Shown: positions 1 through 8,154 of the stretch, in pieces | Layout: every line of letters begins with the position of its first letter | How positions within the stretch are numbered: position 1 is the stretch's first letter | Source: Gillisella terrae | GTDB taxonomy: Bacteria > Pseudomonadota > Alphaproteobacteria > Rhizobiales > Rhizobiaceae | Reading direction: 5' to 3' | Assembly (NCBI RefSeq): GCF_004801395.1 | Contig: NZ_SSOA01000008.1 | Location: 124,001-188,000, forward strand | DNA: 64,000 nt | Program-made: the position numbers and the translations under genes | Notes under the pieces: model-generated | What the model was told of the DNA's origin: nothing | Databases searched by the model: none | Seen by the model: only the letters and a program-made list of their open reading frames with translations

Positions 1-154
1 GGAAGGTATTTGCCCCGCCAGCTTTTTGCCTTTGCCCGCTTTTCAGCGGCGATTTTTTCTTTTTCACCTTCGTGACCACAAAACCGCTTCACAGCGTCGA
101 GAGAATTGAATACACCACCTGTAACGTTTCAGTATCATTTTGGAGGAGATGCAT

Positions 155-1207
155 ATGAAGACGATCAAGGGCCCCGGTCTGTTTTTGGGCCAGTTTGCGG
201 GCGATGCCGCCCCCTTTAATTCCTGGGATTCTATTACCAAATGGGCCGCCGAAAAGGGCTATCTAGGCGTGCAGGTGCCCACATGGGCAGGCCAGCTTAT
301 CGATTTGAAAAAGGCGGCCGAATCCAAAGATTATTGTGACGAACTGGCCGGTATTGCGCGCCAGAACGGTGTCGAAATCACCGAACTGTCCACCCATTTG
401 CAAGGCCAGTTGGTGGCCGTTAATCCCGTTTATGATGAAGCCTTTGATGGCTTTGCGGCCCCTGAAGTGCGCGGCAACCCCAAAGCTCGGCAGGAATGGG
501 CGGTGGAACAGGTCAAATATGCGCTGAAGGCCTCCAACCATCTGGGTATTGCGGCCCACGCGACGTTTTCTGGCGCGCTGGCCTGGCCCTATATTTATCC
601 TTGGCCGCAGCGGCCAGCGGGTCTGGTAGAAACCGCCTTTGATGAATTGGCCAAGCGCTGGTTGCCGATCCTCAACTATGCCGATGAGCAGGGCGTGGAC
701 GTTTGCTATGAAATTCACCCCGGTGAAGACCTGCACGATGGCGTAACATTCGAGATGTTTCTGGAGCGGGTCAAAAATCACTCCCGTGCCAATATGCTCT
801 ACGATCCTTCCCATTACGTGCTGCAATGCCTCGATTATCTTGACAACATCGATATCTACAAAGACCGTATCAAGATGTTCCACGTCAAGGATGCCGAGTT
901 TAACCCCACAGGCCGTCAAGGCGTGTATGGCGGCTATCAGGGCTGGGTCAACCGCGCTGGCCGCTTCCGCTCGCCGGGCGATGGGCAGGTGGATTTCGGC
1001 GCTATCTTTTCCAAAATGGCCGCCAATGATTTTGACGGCTGGGCCGTGGTGGAATGGGAATGCGCGTTGAAACATCCAGAGGATGGCGCGCGCGAAGGCG
1101 CGGAATTCGTCAAGGCGCATATTATTCGGGTGACGGAACACGCCTTTGACGACTTTGCATCGAGTGGCACGGATGATGCCGCCAATCGGCGGATGTTGGG
1201 GCTTTAA
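155..1207 (+). CDS. Sugar phosphate isomerase/epimerase family protein (TIM barrel)
   Basis: A 350-residue cytoplasmic protein of the xylose isomerase-like TIM-barrel superfamily, whose members isomerise or epimerise sugars or sugar derivatives using a divalent metal. Likely metal ligands can be seen: Glu and His in VCYEIHPGED (about residue 190), Asp/His in YDPSHYV, HVKDAEF near 255, and a C-terminal VVEWE. The open frame begins at a TTG at 140, but the GGAGGAG at 142-148 lies 6 nt before the ATG at 155, so that ATG is taken as the start. The next gene, a Gfo/Idh/MocA dehydrogenase, is in the same orientation; this pairing is common in operons for catabolism of modified or oxidised sugars. 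The substrate cannot be read from the sequence. Family confidence is high and the reaction is unknown. Confidence 0.85.
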   Translation: MKTIKGPGLFLGQFAGDAAPFNSWDSITKWAAEKGYLGVQVPTWAGQLIDLKKAAESKDYCDELAGIARQNGVEITELSTHLQGQLVAVNPVYDEAFDGFAAPEVRGNPKARQEWAVEQVKYALKASNHLGIAAHATFSGALAWPYIYPWPQRPAGLVETAFDELAKRWLPILNYADEQGVDVCYEIHPGEDLHDGVTFEMFLERVKNHSRANMLYDPSHYVLQCLDYLDNIDIYKDRIKMFHVKDAEFNPTGRQGVYGGYQGWVNRAGRFRSPGDGQVDFGAIFSKMAANDFDGWAVVEWECALKHPEDGAREGAEFVKAHIIRVTEHAFDDFASSGTDDAANRRMLGL

Positions 1208-1220
1208 CAAAACGGAAAAG

Positions 1221-1348
1221 ACCCCTCCCCAACCCCTCCCCACAAGGGGGAGGGGCTTAACCCGGCGGCTGGTCTTTTTATATCAGGCACAAGGTTGCAG
1301 CTCGGTTTCTCCCCCCTTGTGGGGGAGATGGCGGCAGCCAGAGGGGGT
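1221..1348. repeat. Pair of GC-rich palindromic intergenic repeats (first pair)
   Basis: Two short palindromes lie in the gap between two co-directional genes. The first (1221-1258) has a CCCCTCCCC / GGGGAGGGG stem around an ACAAG loop. The second (1307-1348) has a CTCCCCC / GGGGGAG stem around CTTGT followed by a GGCAGCCAGAGGGGG tail. Related pairs occur at 40041-40198, 44501-44648 and 48939-49116. They resemble the RIME-like repeats of Rhizobiaceae (recognised from memory, not searched). Confidence 0.8.
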
Positions 1349-1375
1349 ATCTCAGACCTCGAGGAGGACATTCCA

Positions 1376-2548
1376 ATGACAATCGAAGCAAGCAAATCCG
1401 AACAACGCGCCCCAAAAATCCGCCTTGGCATGGTGGGTGGCGGGCAAGGGGCTTTTATTGGTGCTGTGCACCGCATGGCAGCAAGGCTGGATGATCATTA
1501 TGATCTGGTGGCGGGGGCCTTGTCCTCAACGCCAGAAAAATCCTTAGCGTCTGGCCGCGATCTCGGTCTTGATCCTGAGCGCTGCTATGGATCGTTTGAA
1601 GAAATGGCGGAAAAAGAGGCCTCAAGGCCCGATGGCATTGAGGCCGTATCCATCGTCACGCCCAATCACGTGCATTTTGCCGCTGCCAAAGCCTTTTTGG
1701 AGCGCGGTATTCACGTGATCTGCGATAAGCCGCTGACCTCCAATCTGGAGGACGCCAGAAAGCTAAAAGAGGTCGCCGACAAGGCCAAGGCGCTGTTTAT
1801 CCTCACCCACAATTACACCGGCTATCCCATGGTGCGCCATGCGCGCGAGCTGGTGCAAAGCGGAGAATTGGGCGATATCCGGCTGGTGCAGATGGAATAT
1901 CCGCAAGATTGGCTGGCCGAACCCGTAGAACAGCAAGGCGCAAAACAGGCCGTCTGGCGCACCGATCCGGCTCAATCGGGCGTTGGCGGCTCGACCGGTG
2001 ATATTGGCACCCACGCCTACAATCTCGGCTGCTTCATCTCGGGTTTGACCCTGCGTGAACTGGCCGCAGACGTGCACACCTTTGTGGATGGCCGCAGACT
2101 GGATGACAACGCCCACGTGATGCTGCGCTTTGAGGGCGGTGCCAAAGGTCTGCTCTGGTGCAGTCAGGTGGCTACTGGAAATGAAAACGGCTTGAAAGTG
2201 CGCATCTATGGCACCAAAGCCGGGATTGAATGGACTCAAGCCGATCCCAACTATCTGTGGTTTACCAAACTGGGTGAGCCAAAACAGTTGATCACCCGTG
2301 GCGGTGCCGGAGCAGGAAGCGCGGCAAGCCGCGTCACCCGCATTCCCGGCGGCCACCCGGAAGGCTATCTCGAAGCTTTTGCGACCATCTATAGCGAGGC
2401 AGCCCAAGCGATCAATGCTGCCAAGTCTGGTGTCGCGGTCGATCCAGCGGTTGTTTATCCAACCGTGGATGATGGCGTGAAGGGTGTGGCCTTTGTGACC
2501 GCCTGTATTGAATCGTCCAAGCAGAATGGCGCTTGGGTGAAAGTTTAA
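1376..2548 (+). CDS. Gfo/Idh/MocA family oxidoreductase
   Basis: A 390-residue NAD(P)-dependent dehydrogenase. The N-terminal Rossmann fold carries the GMVGGGQGAFIG nucleotide-binding loop near residue 20, followed by the family's SIVTPNHVHF and CDKPLTSN motifs (the Lys of DKP is the usual catalytic lysine). The GGSTGDIGTHAYNL segment near residue 210 belongs to the substrate-binding beta-sheet domain. The open frame extends upstream to 1295 through a palindromic repeat, but GAGGAGG at 1361-1367 positions the ATG at 1376. It follows the TIM-barrel isomerase and the two probably act in sequence on one sugar or cyclitol. Inositol, scyllo-inositol and 3-keto sugars are all possible substrates; nothing here decides. 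Confidence 0.88.
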   Translation: MTIEASKSEQRAPKIRLGMVGGGQGAFIGAVHRMAARLDDHYDLVAGALSSTPEKSLASGRDLGLDPERCYGSFEEMAEKEASRPDGIEAVSIVTPNHVHFAAAKAFLERGIHVICDKPLTSNLEDARKLKEVADKAKALFILTHNYTGYPMVRHARELVQSGELGDIRLVQMEYPQDWLAEPVEQQGAKQAVWRTDPAQSGVGGSTGDIGTHAYNLGCFISGLTLRELAADVHTFVDGRRLDDNAHVMLRFEGGAKGLLWCSQVATGNENGLKVRIYGTKAGIEWTQADPNYLWFTKLGEPKQLITRGGAGAGSAASRVTRIPGGHPEGYLEAFATIYSEAAQAINAAKSGVAVDPAVVYPTVDDGVKGVAFVTACIESSKQNGAWVKV

Positions 2549-2669
2549 GGCCCGGAATCTGATATCGGCATGGGGAGAGAACAGGCTGCGCTTGCGGTGG
2601 TTTTTTCTTCCCCATGCCACCGCATTGGTCTAAACCGCTCTCTATATTAAATTGTGCCTGTCGATTGAC

Positions 2670-2716
2670 CCTAAAGCCTGTCGCAGTGAATAGGATTAAC
2701 TGCGACAGGCTTTAGG
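2670..2716. repeat. Perfect 18-bp inverted repeat upstream of the GH1 gene
   Basis: CCTAAAGCCTGTCGCAGT at 2670-2687 is followed by an 11-nt loop and its exact reverse complement at 2699-2716. There is no T-run after it on either strand, so a simple intrinsic terminator is not convincing. A degenerate relative (CGACATGCTTTAACGG) occurs at 2767-2782. It is probably a dispersed rhizobial palindrome, possibly affecting mRNA ends. Confidence 0.7.
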
Positions 2717-2790
2717 TCTTATTGTGTTGCATGTGCGTTATCGTTTCATTGAGGACAATGAAACGCGACATGCTTTAACGGGAGTTCCAG

Positions 2791-4158
2791 ATGACCGATC
2801 CCAAGCTTCTTGCCGCTCGTTTTCCCAAAGATTTTCTGTTTGGCGTGGCCACGGCCGCTTACCAGATTGAGGGCGCAACCAAAGCCGATGGCCGCAAAGC
2901 CTGCATCTGGGATGCGTTTTCCAATATGCCGGGGCGGGTTTATCAGGGGCATAATGGCGATGTGGCCTGTGATCATTACAATCGCTGGGAAGCTGATCTG
3001 GATCTGATCAAGGATATGGGTGTGTCCGCCTATCGCTTTTCCATTGCCTGGCCGCGGATTATCCCGGATGGCACGGGCCGGGTGAATGAAACCGGTCTGG
3101 ATTTCTATGACAAGCTGGTGGATGGGCTAAAAGATCGCGGCATCAAGGCCTATGCCACGCTCTACCATTGGGATCTGCCCTTGGCCTTGATGGGTGACGG
3201 CGGCTGGGCTGCGCGCTCCACGGCCTATGCCTTTCAACGCTATGCCAAATTGGTAATGGCGCGGCTGGGGGATCGGCTGGATGCAGTGGCGACCTTTAAC
3301 GAGCCATGGTGCTCGGTGTGGCTGTCGCACCTTTACGGCATTCACGCGCCCGGCGAGCGCAATATGGATGCCGCCCTGCACGCATTGCATTACACCAATC
3401 TGGCCCATGGTTTGGGTGTTGATGCCATTCGCCAGGTCGCACCACAGGTGCCAGCCGGTCTGGTGCTGAATGCCCATTCGGTGATTGCGGGCTCCGACAG
3501 TGCGGCAGATAAGGCGGCTGCGGAACGCGCCCATCAGTTTCACAATGGCGTTTTCTTTGATCCGGTGTTCAAGGGCGAATACCCGGCAGAGTTCATGGAA
3601 GCGCTTGGCGACCGGATGCCAAAAATCGAAGACGGCGATATGGAGATCATTTCGCAAAAGCTCGATTGGTGGGGCCTGAATTATTACACGCCAATGCGGG
3701 TTGCGAATGACCCGACAGAGGGGGCCGAATTTCCGGCAACGGTTTCCGCACCACCGGTATCGGATGTCAAAACCGATATTGGCTGGGAGGTCTATGCACC
3801 TGCGCTGAAATCCTTGGTGGAAAATCTCTACGATCGCTACACTCTGCCGGTCTGCTACATCACCGAAAATGGGGCCTGCTACAATATGGGCGTCGAAGAC
3901 GGTGAGGTTGATGACCAGCCCCGGCTCGATTACTACAAGGACCACATTGGCATTGTTGCTGATCTGATTGGCGATGGTTTTCCGATGAAGGGCTATTTTG
4001 CCTGGAGCCTTATGGATAATTTTGAATGGGCAGAGGGCTATAAAATGCGCTTTGGCCTTGTGCATGTGGATTACGACACGCAAACACGCACCGTGAAGAA
4101 ATCCGGCAAATGGTATGGCACCTTGGCCTCGCTGTTTGGTGGCGGCAATCTCGGCTGA
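2791..4158 (+). CDS. GH1 family beta-glucosidase
   Basis: A 455-residue glycoside hydrolase family 1 enzyme that hydrolyses terminal beta-glucosides (cellobiose, aryl glucosides) with retention of configuration. The acid/base glutamate is Glu171 in ATFNEPW and the nucleophile is Glu359 in YITENG. The family's N-terminal FPKDFLFGVATAAYQIEGA and the WSLMDNFEWAEGY aglycone-site segment near the C-terminus are intact, and the length is normal for the family. There is no signal peptide, so it acts in the cytoplasm. The start is supported by GGGAG about 8 nt upstream. It is separated from the Gfo/Idh/MocA gene by 242 bp holding an 18-bp palindrome, so co-transcription is uncertain. Confidence 0.95.
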   Translation: MTDPKLLAARFPKDFLFGVATAAYQIEGATKADGRKACIWDAFSNMPGRVYQGHNGDVACDHYNRWEADLDLIKDMGVSAYRFSIAWPRIIPDGTGRVNETGLDFYDKLVDGLKDRGIKAYATLYHWDLPLALMGDGGWAARSTAYAFQRYAKLVMARLGDRLDAVATFNEPWCSVWLSHLYGIHAPGERNMDAALHALHYTNLAHGLGVDAIRQVAPQVPAGLVLNAHSVIAGSDSAADKAAAERAHQFHNGVFFDPVFKGEYPAEFMEALGDRMPKIEDGDMEIISQKLDWWGLNYYTPMRVANDPTEGAEFPATVSAPPVSDVKTDIGWEVYAPALKSLVENLYDRYTLPVCYITENGACYNMGVEDGEVDDQPRLDYYKDHIGIVADLIGDGFPMKGYFAWSLMDNFEWAEGYKMRFGLVHVDYDTQTRTVKKSGKWYGTLASLFGGGNLG

Positions 4159-4462
4159 GTAAAAGCGTCACGCAAAGAGCAAAATTTTGCAGAAAAGACA
4201 GCCGGGAGGAAAAAATATCTCTCGGCTTTGGTCGCTAATTCCGTTTCAATGTCGCCATCCTTCAAAAGGCTAAATGAGCCTGATTTGAAAAGCGAGATGA
4301 ACAATGACAATGCGGATTGATAATCGTCGAATGTGTCGCTGACCATCGTCGTAAATTCGCGCCTGTTTCATCCCTGAAAGCCACGTTCTGTGGCGCATCT
4401 ATCCGAAAGAATGCCATGTTTTTGACTTTTGAGCCGAAACGCTCCTTGAAGGAGTTCGTTCG
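4159..4462. other. Intergenic region upstream of metN
   Basis: This 304-bp region has no supported gene. A weak hairpin (AGCCGGGAG / CTCTCGGCT, 4199-4227) follows the GH1 gene and may help terminate it. The metN Shine-Dalgarno AAGGAG (4449-4454) is inside a small perfect palindrome, CTCCTTGAAGGAG (4442-4454). I looked for SAM-II riboswitch hallmarks and could not place them. Confidence 0.5.
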
Positions 4463-5551
4463 ATGACGCTCGCTGCCACACCTGATCCGCACACCTTCGC
4501 TTCTCACAGCATGGTGGCCTTTGAAAGTGTTACCAAGCAATTTGGCGGGCGTGATGGGCAATCGGCTTTCACGGCGCTGGATGGCGTTGATCTCACCGTG
4601 CCAAAAGGCGCGATTACTGGTATTATTGGCCGTTCCGGTGCCGGAAAATCGACCTTGATCCGTCTGGTCAATGGTTTGGAGCTGCCTTCATCCGGCAAAG
4701 TGCTGGTGGACGATGTCGATGTGGCAAGCCTGGATGAAGCCGGTCTTCGCTCGCTGCGCCGCTCGGTTGGCATGATTTTTCAGCATTTCAACCTGCTGGC
4801 GTCGCGCACGGTTTATGACAATATCGCCCTGCCGCTGGAAATCGCCGGTTTGAAAAGCGCCGCGATAAAGGCGCGGGTGACACCGCTGATGGAGCTTGTT
4901 GGCCTGAGCGACAAGGCGGGCCGCTATCCGGCCGAATTGTCGGGCGGGCAAAAACAGCGCGTTGGCATTGCGCGGGCGCTGGCCACCGAGCCAAAATTGC
5001 TGCTCTCCGATGAGGCCACCTCGGCCCTCGACCCCGAAACCACCCAGTCTATTCTGGATCTGCTCAAAACCATCAATCGCGATCTTGATTTGACCGTGCT
5101 GCTGATCACCCACGAGATGGAAGTGGTGAAGGCCATTGCCTCGCATGTGGCGGTGATTGACAAGGGCCGGATTGTCGAAAATGGCCGCACCTTTGATGTT
5201 TTCACCCAGCCGCAACACGCGACAACGCAGGCGATGCTTTCCAGCCTCACCGGCTCGAAATTGCCGATCTGGATCACCAGCCGTCTGCATGACAGCCAGC
5301 AAGAGGCAGAGCGCATTTACGTTCGCCTGATCTTCTTTGGCGAAACCTCGGAACAGCCCCTGGTGTCGGGTCTGATCAGCGAGCTTGGGGTTGAGGTCAA
5401 TATTCTGGCGGGCACGATTGATGAAATTGCTGGCGAGCCCTATGGCGCGCTGGTGGTATCCTATCCTGCAACGGCTGATATTTTGGCGCGGGCCGAGCAG
5501 TTTTTTGCCCGCACCGGTTTGAAAACGGAGGTGCTTGGCTATGGCGCTTGA
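4463..5551 (+). CDS. metN: Methionine ABC transporter ATP-binding protein
   Basis: A 362-residue ATPase of the D-/L-methionine importer MetNIQ. Walker A GRSGAGKS is at residues 56-63, the ABC signature LSGGQKQR at 159-166 and the Walker B region LLLSDEA at 179-185. A C-terminal NIL/ACT-like regulatory domain (about 275-362), in which MetN binds methionine to inhibit transport, is present. The ATG at 4463 is preceded by AAGGAG at 8 nt. metI begins inside the last codons (11-bp overlap) and metQ follows, so the three form one operon. The serine in SDEATSALD replaces the more common leucine before the aspartate, as in other MetN proteins. Confidence 0.95.
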   Translation: MTLAATPDPHTFASHSMVAFESVTKQFGGRDGQSAFTALDGVDLTVPKGAITGIIGRSGAGKSTLIRLVNGLELPSSGKVLVDDVDVASLDEAGLRSLRRSVGMIFQHFNLLASRTVYDNIALPLEIAGLKSAAIKARVTPLMELVGLSDKAGRYPAELSGGQKQRVGIARALATEPKLLLSDEATSALDPETTQSILDLLKTINRDLDLTVLLITHEMEVVKAIASHVAVIDKGRIVENGRTFDVFTQPQHATTQAMLSSLTGSKLPIWITSRLHDSQQEAERIYVRLIFFGETSEQPLVSGLISELGVEVNILAGTIDEIAGEPYGALVVSYPATADILARAEQFFARTGLKTEVLGYGA

Positions 5552-6209
5552 TATGTTGCTGTCGCTGCTGTCCAAGGCTCTGTGGCAGACGGTGCAAATG
5601 GTGGCCATTGCCGGTTTTATTGGCACGGTGATTGGTCTGCCCATCGGCGTGTTTTTGGCCAACAGCGCCAAGGGTGAGCTGTTTGCAGCACCTGTGACCA
5701 ATCGCGTGGTTGGCCTGATTGTCAATGCCACCCGCTCCACGCCGTTTATCATTCTGGTGGTGGCAATTATTCCCTTCACCCGGCTGGTGGCGGGCACGTC
5801 GATTGGCACCAATGCCGCCATTGTGCCGTTGACCATTGCCACCATTCCCTTTGTGGCACGGCTGATTGAGGCCGCCATTCGCGAGGTCGATCGTGGCTTG
5901 ATTGAGGCGGCCCGCGCCATGGGGGCGACGCGCTGGCAGATTGTCAGCAAAGTGCTGATTGCCGAGGCCATGCCCGCCATCATCATGGCGCTGACCATGA
6001 CGGCGGTGAGCCTGATCGGCTATTCGGCCATGGTCGGTGCCGTTGGTGGCGGAGGGCTTGGTGATCTGGGCATTCGCTATGGCTATCAACGCTTTATGCC
6101 CGAAGTCATGGCGGCGGTGGTGATTCTGCTGATCGTGCTGGTGCAGGTGGTGCAGAGCTTTGGCGATGCGCTGGCAAGACACTTCGACAAGCGCCATCGT
6201 AAGGGCTGA
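5541..6209 (+). CDS. metI: Methionine ABC transporter permease
   Basis: A 222-residue inner-membrane protein with about five membrane segments and the binding-protein-dependent permease EAA-type loop ([18 protein letters not shown], about residues 113-130) that docks onto MetN. The [18 protein letters not shown] signature near residue 155-172 is characteristic of MetI. The frame opens at a TTG at 5535, but GGAGGTG (5527-5533) favours the ATG at 5541, which overlaps the metN stop by 11 bp and implies translational coupling. Confidence 0.95.
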   Translation: MALDMLLSLLSKALWQTVQMVAIAGFIGTVIGLPIGVFLANSAKGELFAAPVTNRVVGLIVNATRSTPFIILVVAIIPFTRLVAGTSIGTNAAIVPLTIATIPFVARLIEAAIREVDRGLIEAARAMGATRWQIVSKVLIAEAMPAIIMALTMTAVSLIGYSAMVGAVGGGGLGDLGIRYGYQRFMPEVMAAVVILLIVLVQVVQSFGDALARHFDKRHRKG

Positions 6210-6245
6210 CGCACATACAATTATAATTTCAAAGGAGAGAGACCC

Positions 6246-7025
6246 ATGAAGACATTGCTTTTTGCAGCATCGATTGCTGCTATTTTATCGGCTGGTAGCG
6301 CATTTGCGGAAACCATCAAGGTTGGCGTCAGCGCAGGGCCACACGCCCAGATCATGGAAGAAGTGAAGAAGGTGGCCAAGACCAAGGGCCTCGACATCGA
6401 CATCATTGAATTCACCGATTATGTCATTCCCAATCAGGCTTTGGCTGACGGTGATTTGCAGGCCAATTCCTTCCAGCATCAGCCCTACCTCGACAATCAG
6501 GTCAAGGATCGCGGTTTCAAGCTGGTCAGCATTGCCAAGACCGTTAACTTCCCCATGGGCATCTATTCCAAGAAGGTCAAAAGCCTCGATGCTTTGAAGG
6601 ATGGTGCCTCGGTTGCCATTCCGAATGACCCCACCAATGGCGGCCGCGCCCTGCTGATTTTGGCCGACAAAGGCCTGATCAAGTTCAAGGATGGTGCTGG
6701 CCTGAAGGTCACGCCTGCCGATGTGGTGGACAATCCAAAACACTTGACCTTTGCCGAACTGGACGCAGCCCAACTGCCACGCTCGCTGGATGATGTGGAT
6801 GCTGCCGTGATCAACACCAATTACGCGCTGGAAGCTGGCCTTGATCCCGCCAAGGACCCGATTGCCCGTGAAGGCGAAAAGGCTCCCTATATCAATGTCA
6901 TCGCCGTGCGCGATCAGGATAAGGATCAGCCTTGGGCCAAAACGCTGGTGGAGGCTTACCATAGCGCGGATGTGAAGGCCTTTATTGCCACCAAGTTCAA
7001 GGGCGCGGTTGTGCCTGCCTGGTAA
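6246..7025 (+). CDS. metQ: Methionine-binding periplasmic protein
   Basis: A 259-residue NlpA/MetQ family substrate-binding protein that delivers methionine to MetNI. The N-terminus is a classical signal peptide cleaved near AFA-ET (residues 21-23), followed by the IKVGVSAGPHAQI core and a NPTNGGRALL ligand-pocket segment. Unlike E. coli MetQ there is no lipobox cysteine, so a soluble periplasmic form is expected. AAAGGAGAG lies just before the ATG. A rho-independent terminator, split by a repeat element, follows. Confidence 0.93.
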   Translation: MKTLLFAASIAAILSAGSAFAETIKVGVSAGPHAQIMEEVKKVAKTKGLDIDIIEFTDYVIPNQALADGDLQANSFQHQPYLDNQVKDRGFKLVSIAKTVNFPMGIYSKKVKSLDALKDGASVAIPNDPTNGGRALLILADKGLIKFKDGAGLKVTPADVVDNPKHLTFAELDAAQLPRSLDDVDAAVINTNYALEAGLDPAKDPIAREGEKAPYINVIAVRDQDKDQPWAKTLVEAYHSADVKAFIATKFKGAVVPAW

Positions 7026-7050
7026 GTGGTTGCAGATAGCTGATAACGAA

Positions 7051-7071
7051 AGACCGGCCAAGTGCCGGTCT
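7051..7071 (+). terminator. Upstream copy of the metQ terminator hairpin
   Basis: AGACCGGCCAAGTGCCGGTCT forms a GACCGGC / GCCGGTC stem but lacks the T-run, which is now on the far side of the inserted repeat. The same 21 bp recur exactly at 7243-7263. Confidence 0.8.
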
Positions 7072-7242
7072 CAGACTGCTGACAAACCCTAAATTTATCC
7101 TCGACGTCATGCTCGGCCCTGTGCCGAGCATCTAACCACGCTAATTTCATAAGCAAAGTCAATTGCTTATCCAGTCACGGCAGACCCTCGGGACAGGCCC
7201 GAGGGTGACGAAACGTCGAGCGAGAGGTTTGTCAATAAGCTG
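7072..7242. mobile_element. MITE-like 171-bp repeat inserted in the metQ terminator (copy 1)
   Basis: The element runs from CAGACTGCTGACAAAC to GTTTGTCAATAAGCTG; its ends are imperfect inverted repeats (CAG-N6-GACAAAC / GTTTGTC-N6-CTG). Inside, CTCGACGT near the left end mirrors ACGTCGAG near the right end, and there are two strong hairpins (ATGCTCGG...CCGAGCAT at 7109-7131, ACCCTCGGG...CCCGAGGGT at 7184-7206). It has no coding capacity. A second copy is at 36757-36938. Both are flanked by a duplicated terminator hairpin. The internal hairpins resemble intergenic repeats widespread in alphaproteobacteria. Confidence 0.75.
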
Positions 7243-7268
7243 AGACCGGCCAAGTGCCGGTCTTTTTG
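7243..7268 (+). terminator. Functional rho-independent terminator of metNIQ
   Basis: The stem GACCGGC / GCCGGTC is followed directly by TTTTT at 7263-7267. The stem-loop is an exact copy of 7051-7071. Confidence 0.85.
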
Positions 7269-7390
7269 TATGGATCATGCCTTGGATTGCTTTGGGTAAA
7301 AGGCGCATTGCATTCAATATTCATAGTCTTTGAAATAATTTTTTCAGTATTGTCGCATAGGCTTTCACTTGTTTCAGGTGGGGCCGTTCT

Positions 7391-8137
7391 ATGAAAGCGT
7401 GCGCAGGTTGTCGGGATGGCGCAGGTTTTGCCACACCCTTTTCTATGGCATTTCAGCCGATTGTTGATCTGCACGGCGGCGACGTTTTTGCCTATGAAGC
7501 CTTGGTTCGAGGCGTGGATGGCGCAGGGGCATCCAGCATTCTCGCTCAGGTGAACAGCCAAAACCGCTATGCTTTTGATCAGAGCTGTCGCGTCAAAGCG
7601 CTGGAACTGGCGGCGACAGGATTGCAAACATCCAATGCCAAGCTCTCAATCAATTTCATGCCCAATGCGGTCTATGAACCGCGCGCCTGTATCCGTGCGA
7701 CGCTGGAAACGGCCGAGCGTGTCGGCTTTCCGCTTGATCGCATCCTGTTTGAATTCACCGAGAGCGAGCAGATTGATACCGATCATCTGCTGAAAATTCT
7801 CACCGCCTATCGCGCTATGGGGTTCAAGACGGCGATTGATGATTTTGGTGCGGGCTATGCGGGCTTGACGTTGCTGACGAGATTTCAGCCGGATGTTGTC
7901 AAACTGGATATGGAACTGGTGCGCAATATTGATCAAAACCGGGAAAAGCGGGTAGTTTTGCGCCACACGTTGGCGATGCTGAATGAATTTGGCATCCTGC
8001 CTTTGTGTGAGGGGGTGGAAACGCTTCAAGAGCTGGTGGTGCTGAAAGATATGGGCGTGCGCTATATTCAGGGATACTTGTTCGCACGCCCGGCATTTGA
8101 ACGCTTTGAGCAACCGGATCTTGCTGCTGCGGCGTGA
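7391..8137 (+). CDS. Stand-alone EAL domain cyclic-di-GMP phosphodiesterase
   Basis: A 248-residue protein made almost entirely of one EAL domain, which hydrolyses c-di-GMP to pGpG and so lowers the signal that favours attachment and biofilm. The catalytic set looks intact: the EAL motif as YEALVRG (residues 35-41), Asn in LSINF (88), Glu in FEFTE (121-124), the Asp pair in AIDDFGAGY (150-151), Lys171 in VKLDME, Glu207 in CEGVE and Gln227 in IQGYLFARP. There is no membrane segment, GGDEF or sensory domain, so control must be transcriptional or through partners. The start ATG at 7391 has only a weak GGTGGGG upstream. A terminator overlaps the stop codon. Confidence 0.92.
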   Translation: MKACAGCRDGAGFATPFSMAFQPIVDLHGGDVFAYEALVRGVDGAGASSILAQVNSQNRYAFDQSCRVKALELAATGLQTSNAKLSINFMPNAVYEPRACIRATLETAERVGFPLDRILFEFTESEQIDTDHLLKILTAYRAMGFKTAIDDFGAGYAGLTLLTRFQPDVVKLDMELVRNIDQNREKRVVLRHTLAMLNEFGILPLCEGVETLQELVVLKDMGVRYIQGYLFARPAFERFEQPDLAAAA

Positions 8138-8154
8138 AGGCCGCAGCATTTTTA
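8125..8154 (+). terminator. Terminator overlapping the EAL gene stop
   Basis: TGCTGCGGC (8125-8133) pairs with GCCGCAGCA (8140-8148) around a 6-nt loop and is followed by TTTTT. The hairpin includes the last codons and stop of the EAL gene and separates it from the convergent trhO. Confidence 0.85.

Noticed and set aside
1..139. Possible 3' end of an upstream gene or terminator before the first gene
   Set aside because: A small hairpin near CGCTTTTCAGCG is followed by T-rich sequence, but no coding frame can be supported from 139 bases.
263..1243. Long minus-strand open frame opposite the sugar isomerase gene
   Set aside because: It is the antisense shadow of a well-conserved gene; its translation has no recognisable domain and no ribosome binding site.
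4228..4440. SAM-II or other methionine riboswitch before metN
   Set aside because: I looked for a pseudoknot pattern and conserved SAM-II bases but could not place them; not called.
5397..6197. 266-codon minus-strand frame opposite metI
   Set aside because: Its composition is rich in His, Asn and Gln, typical of the reverse frame of a hydrophobic membrane protein gene.
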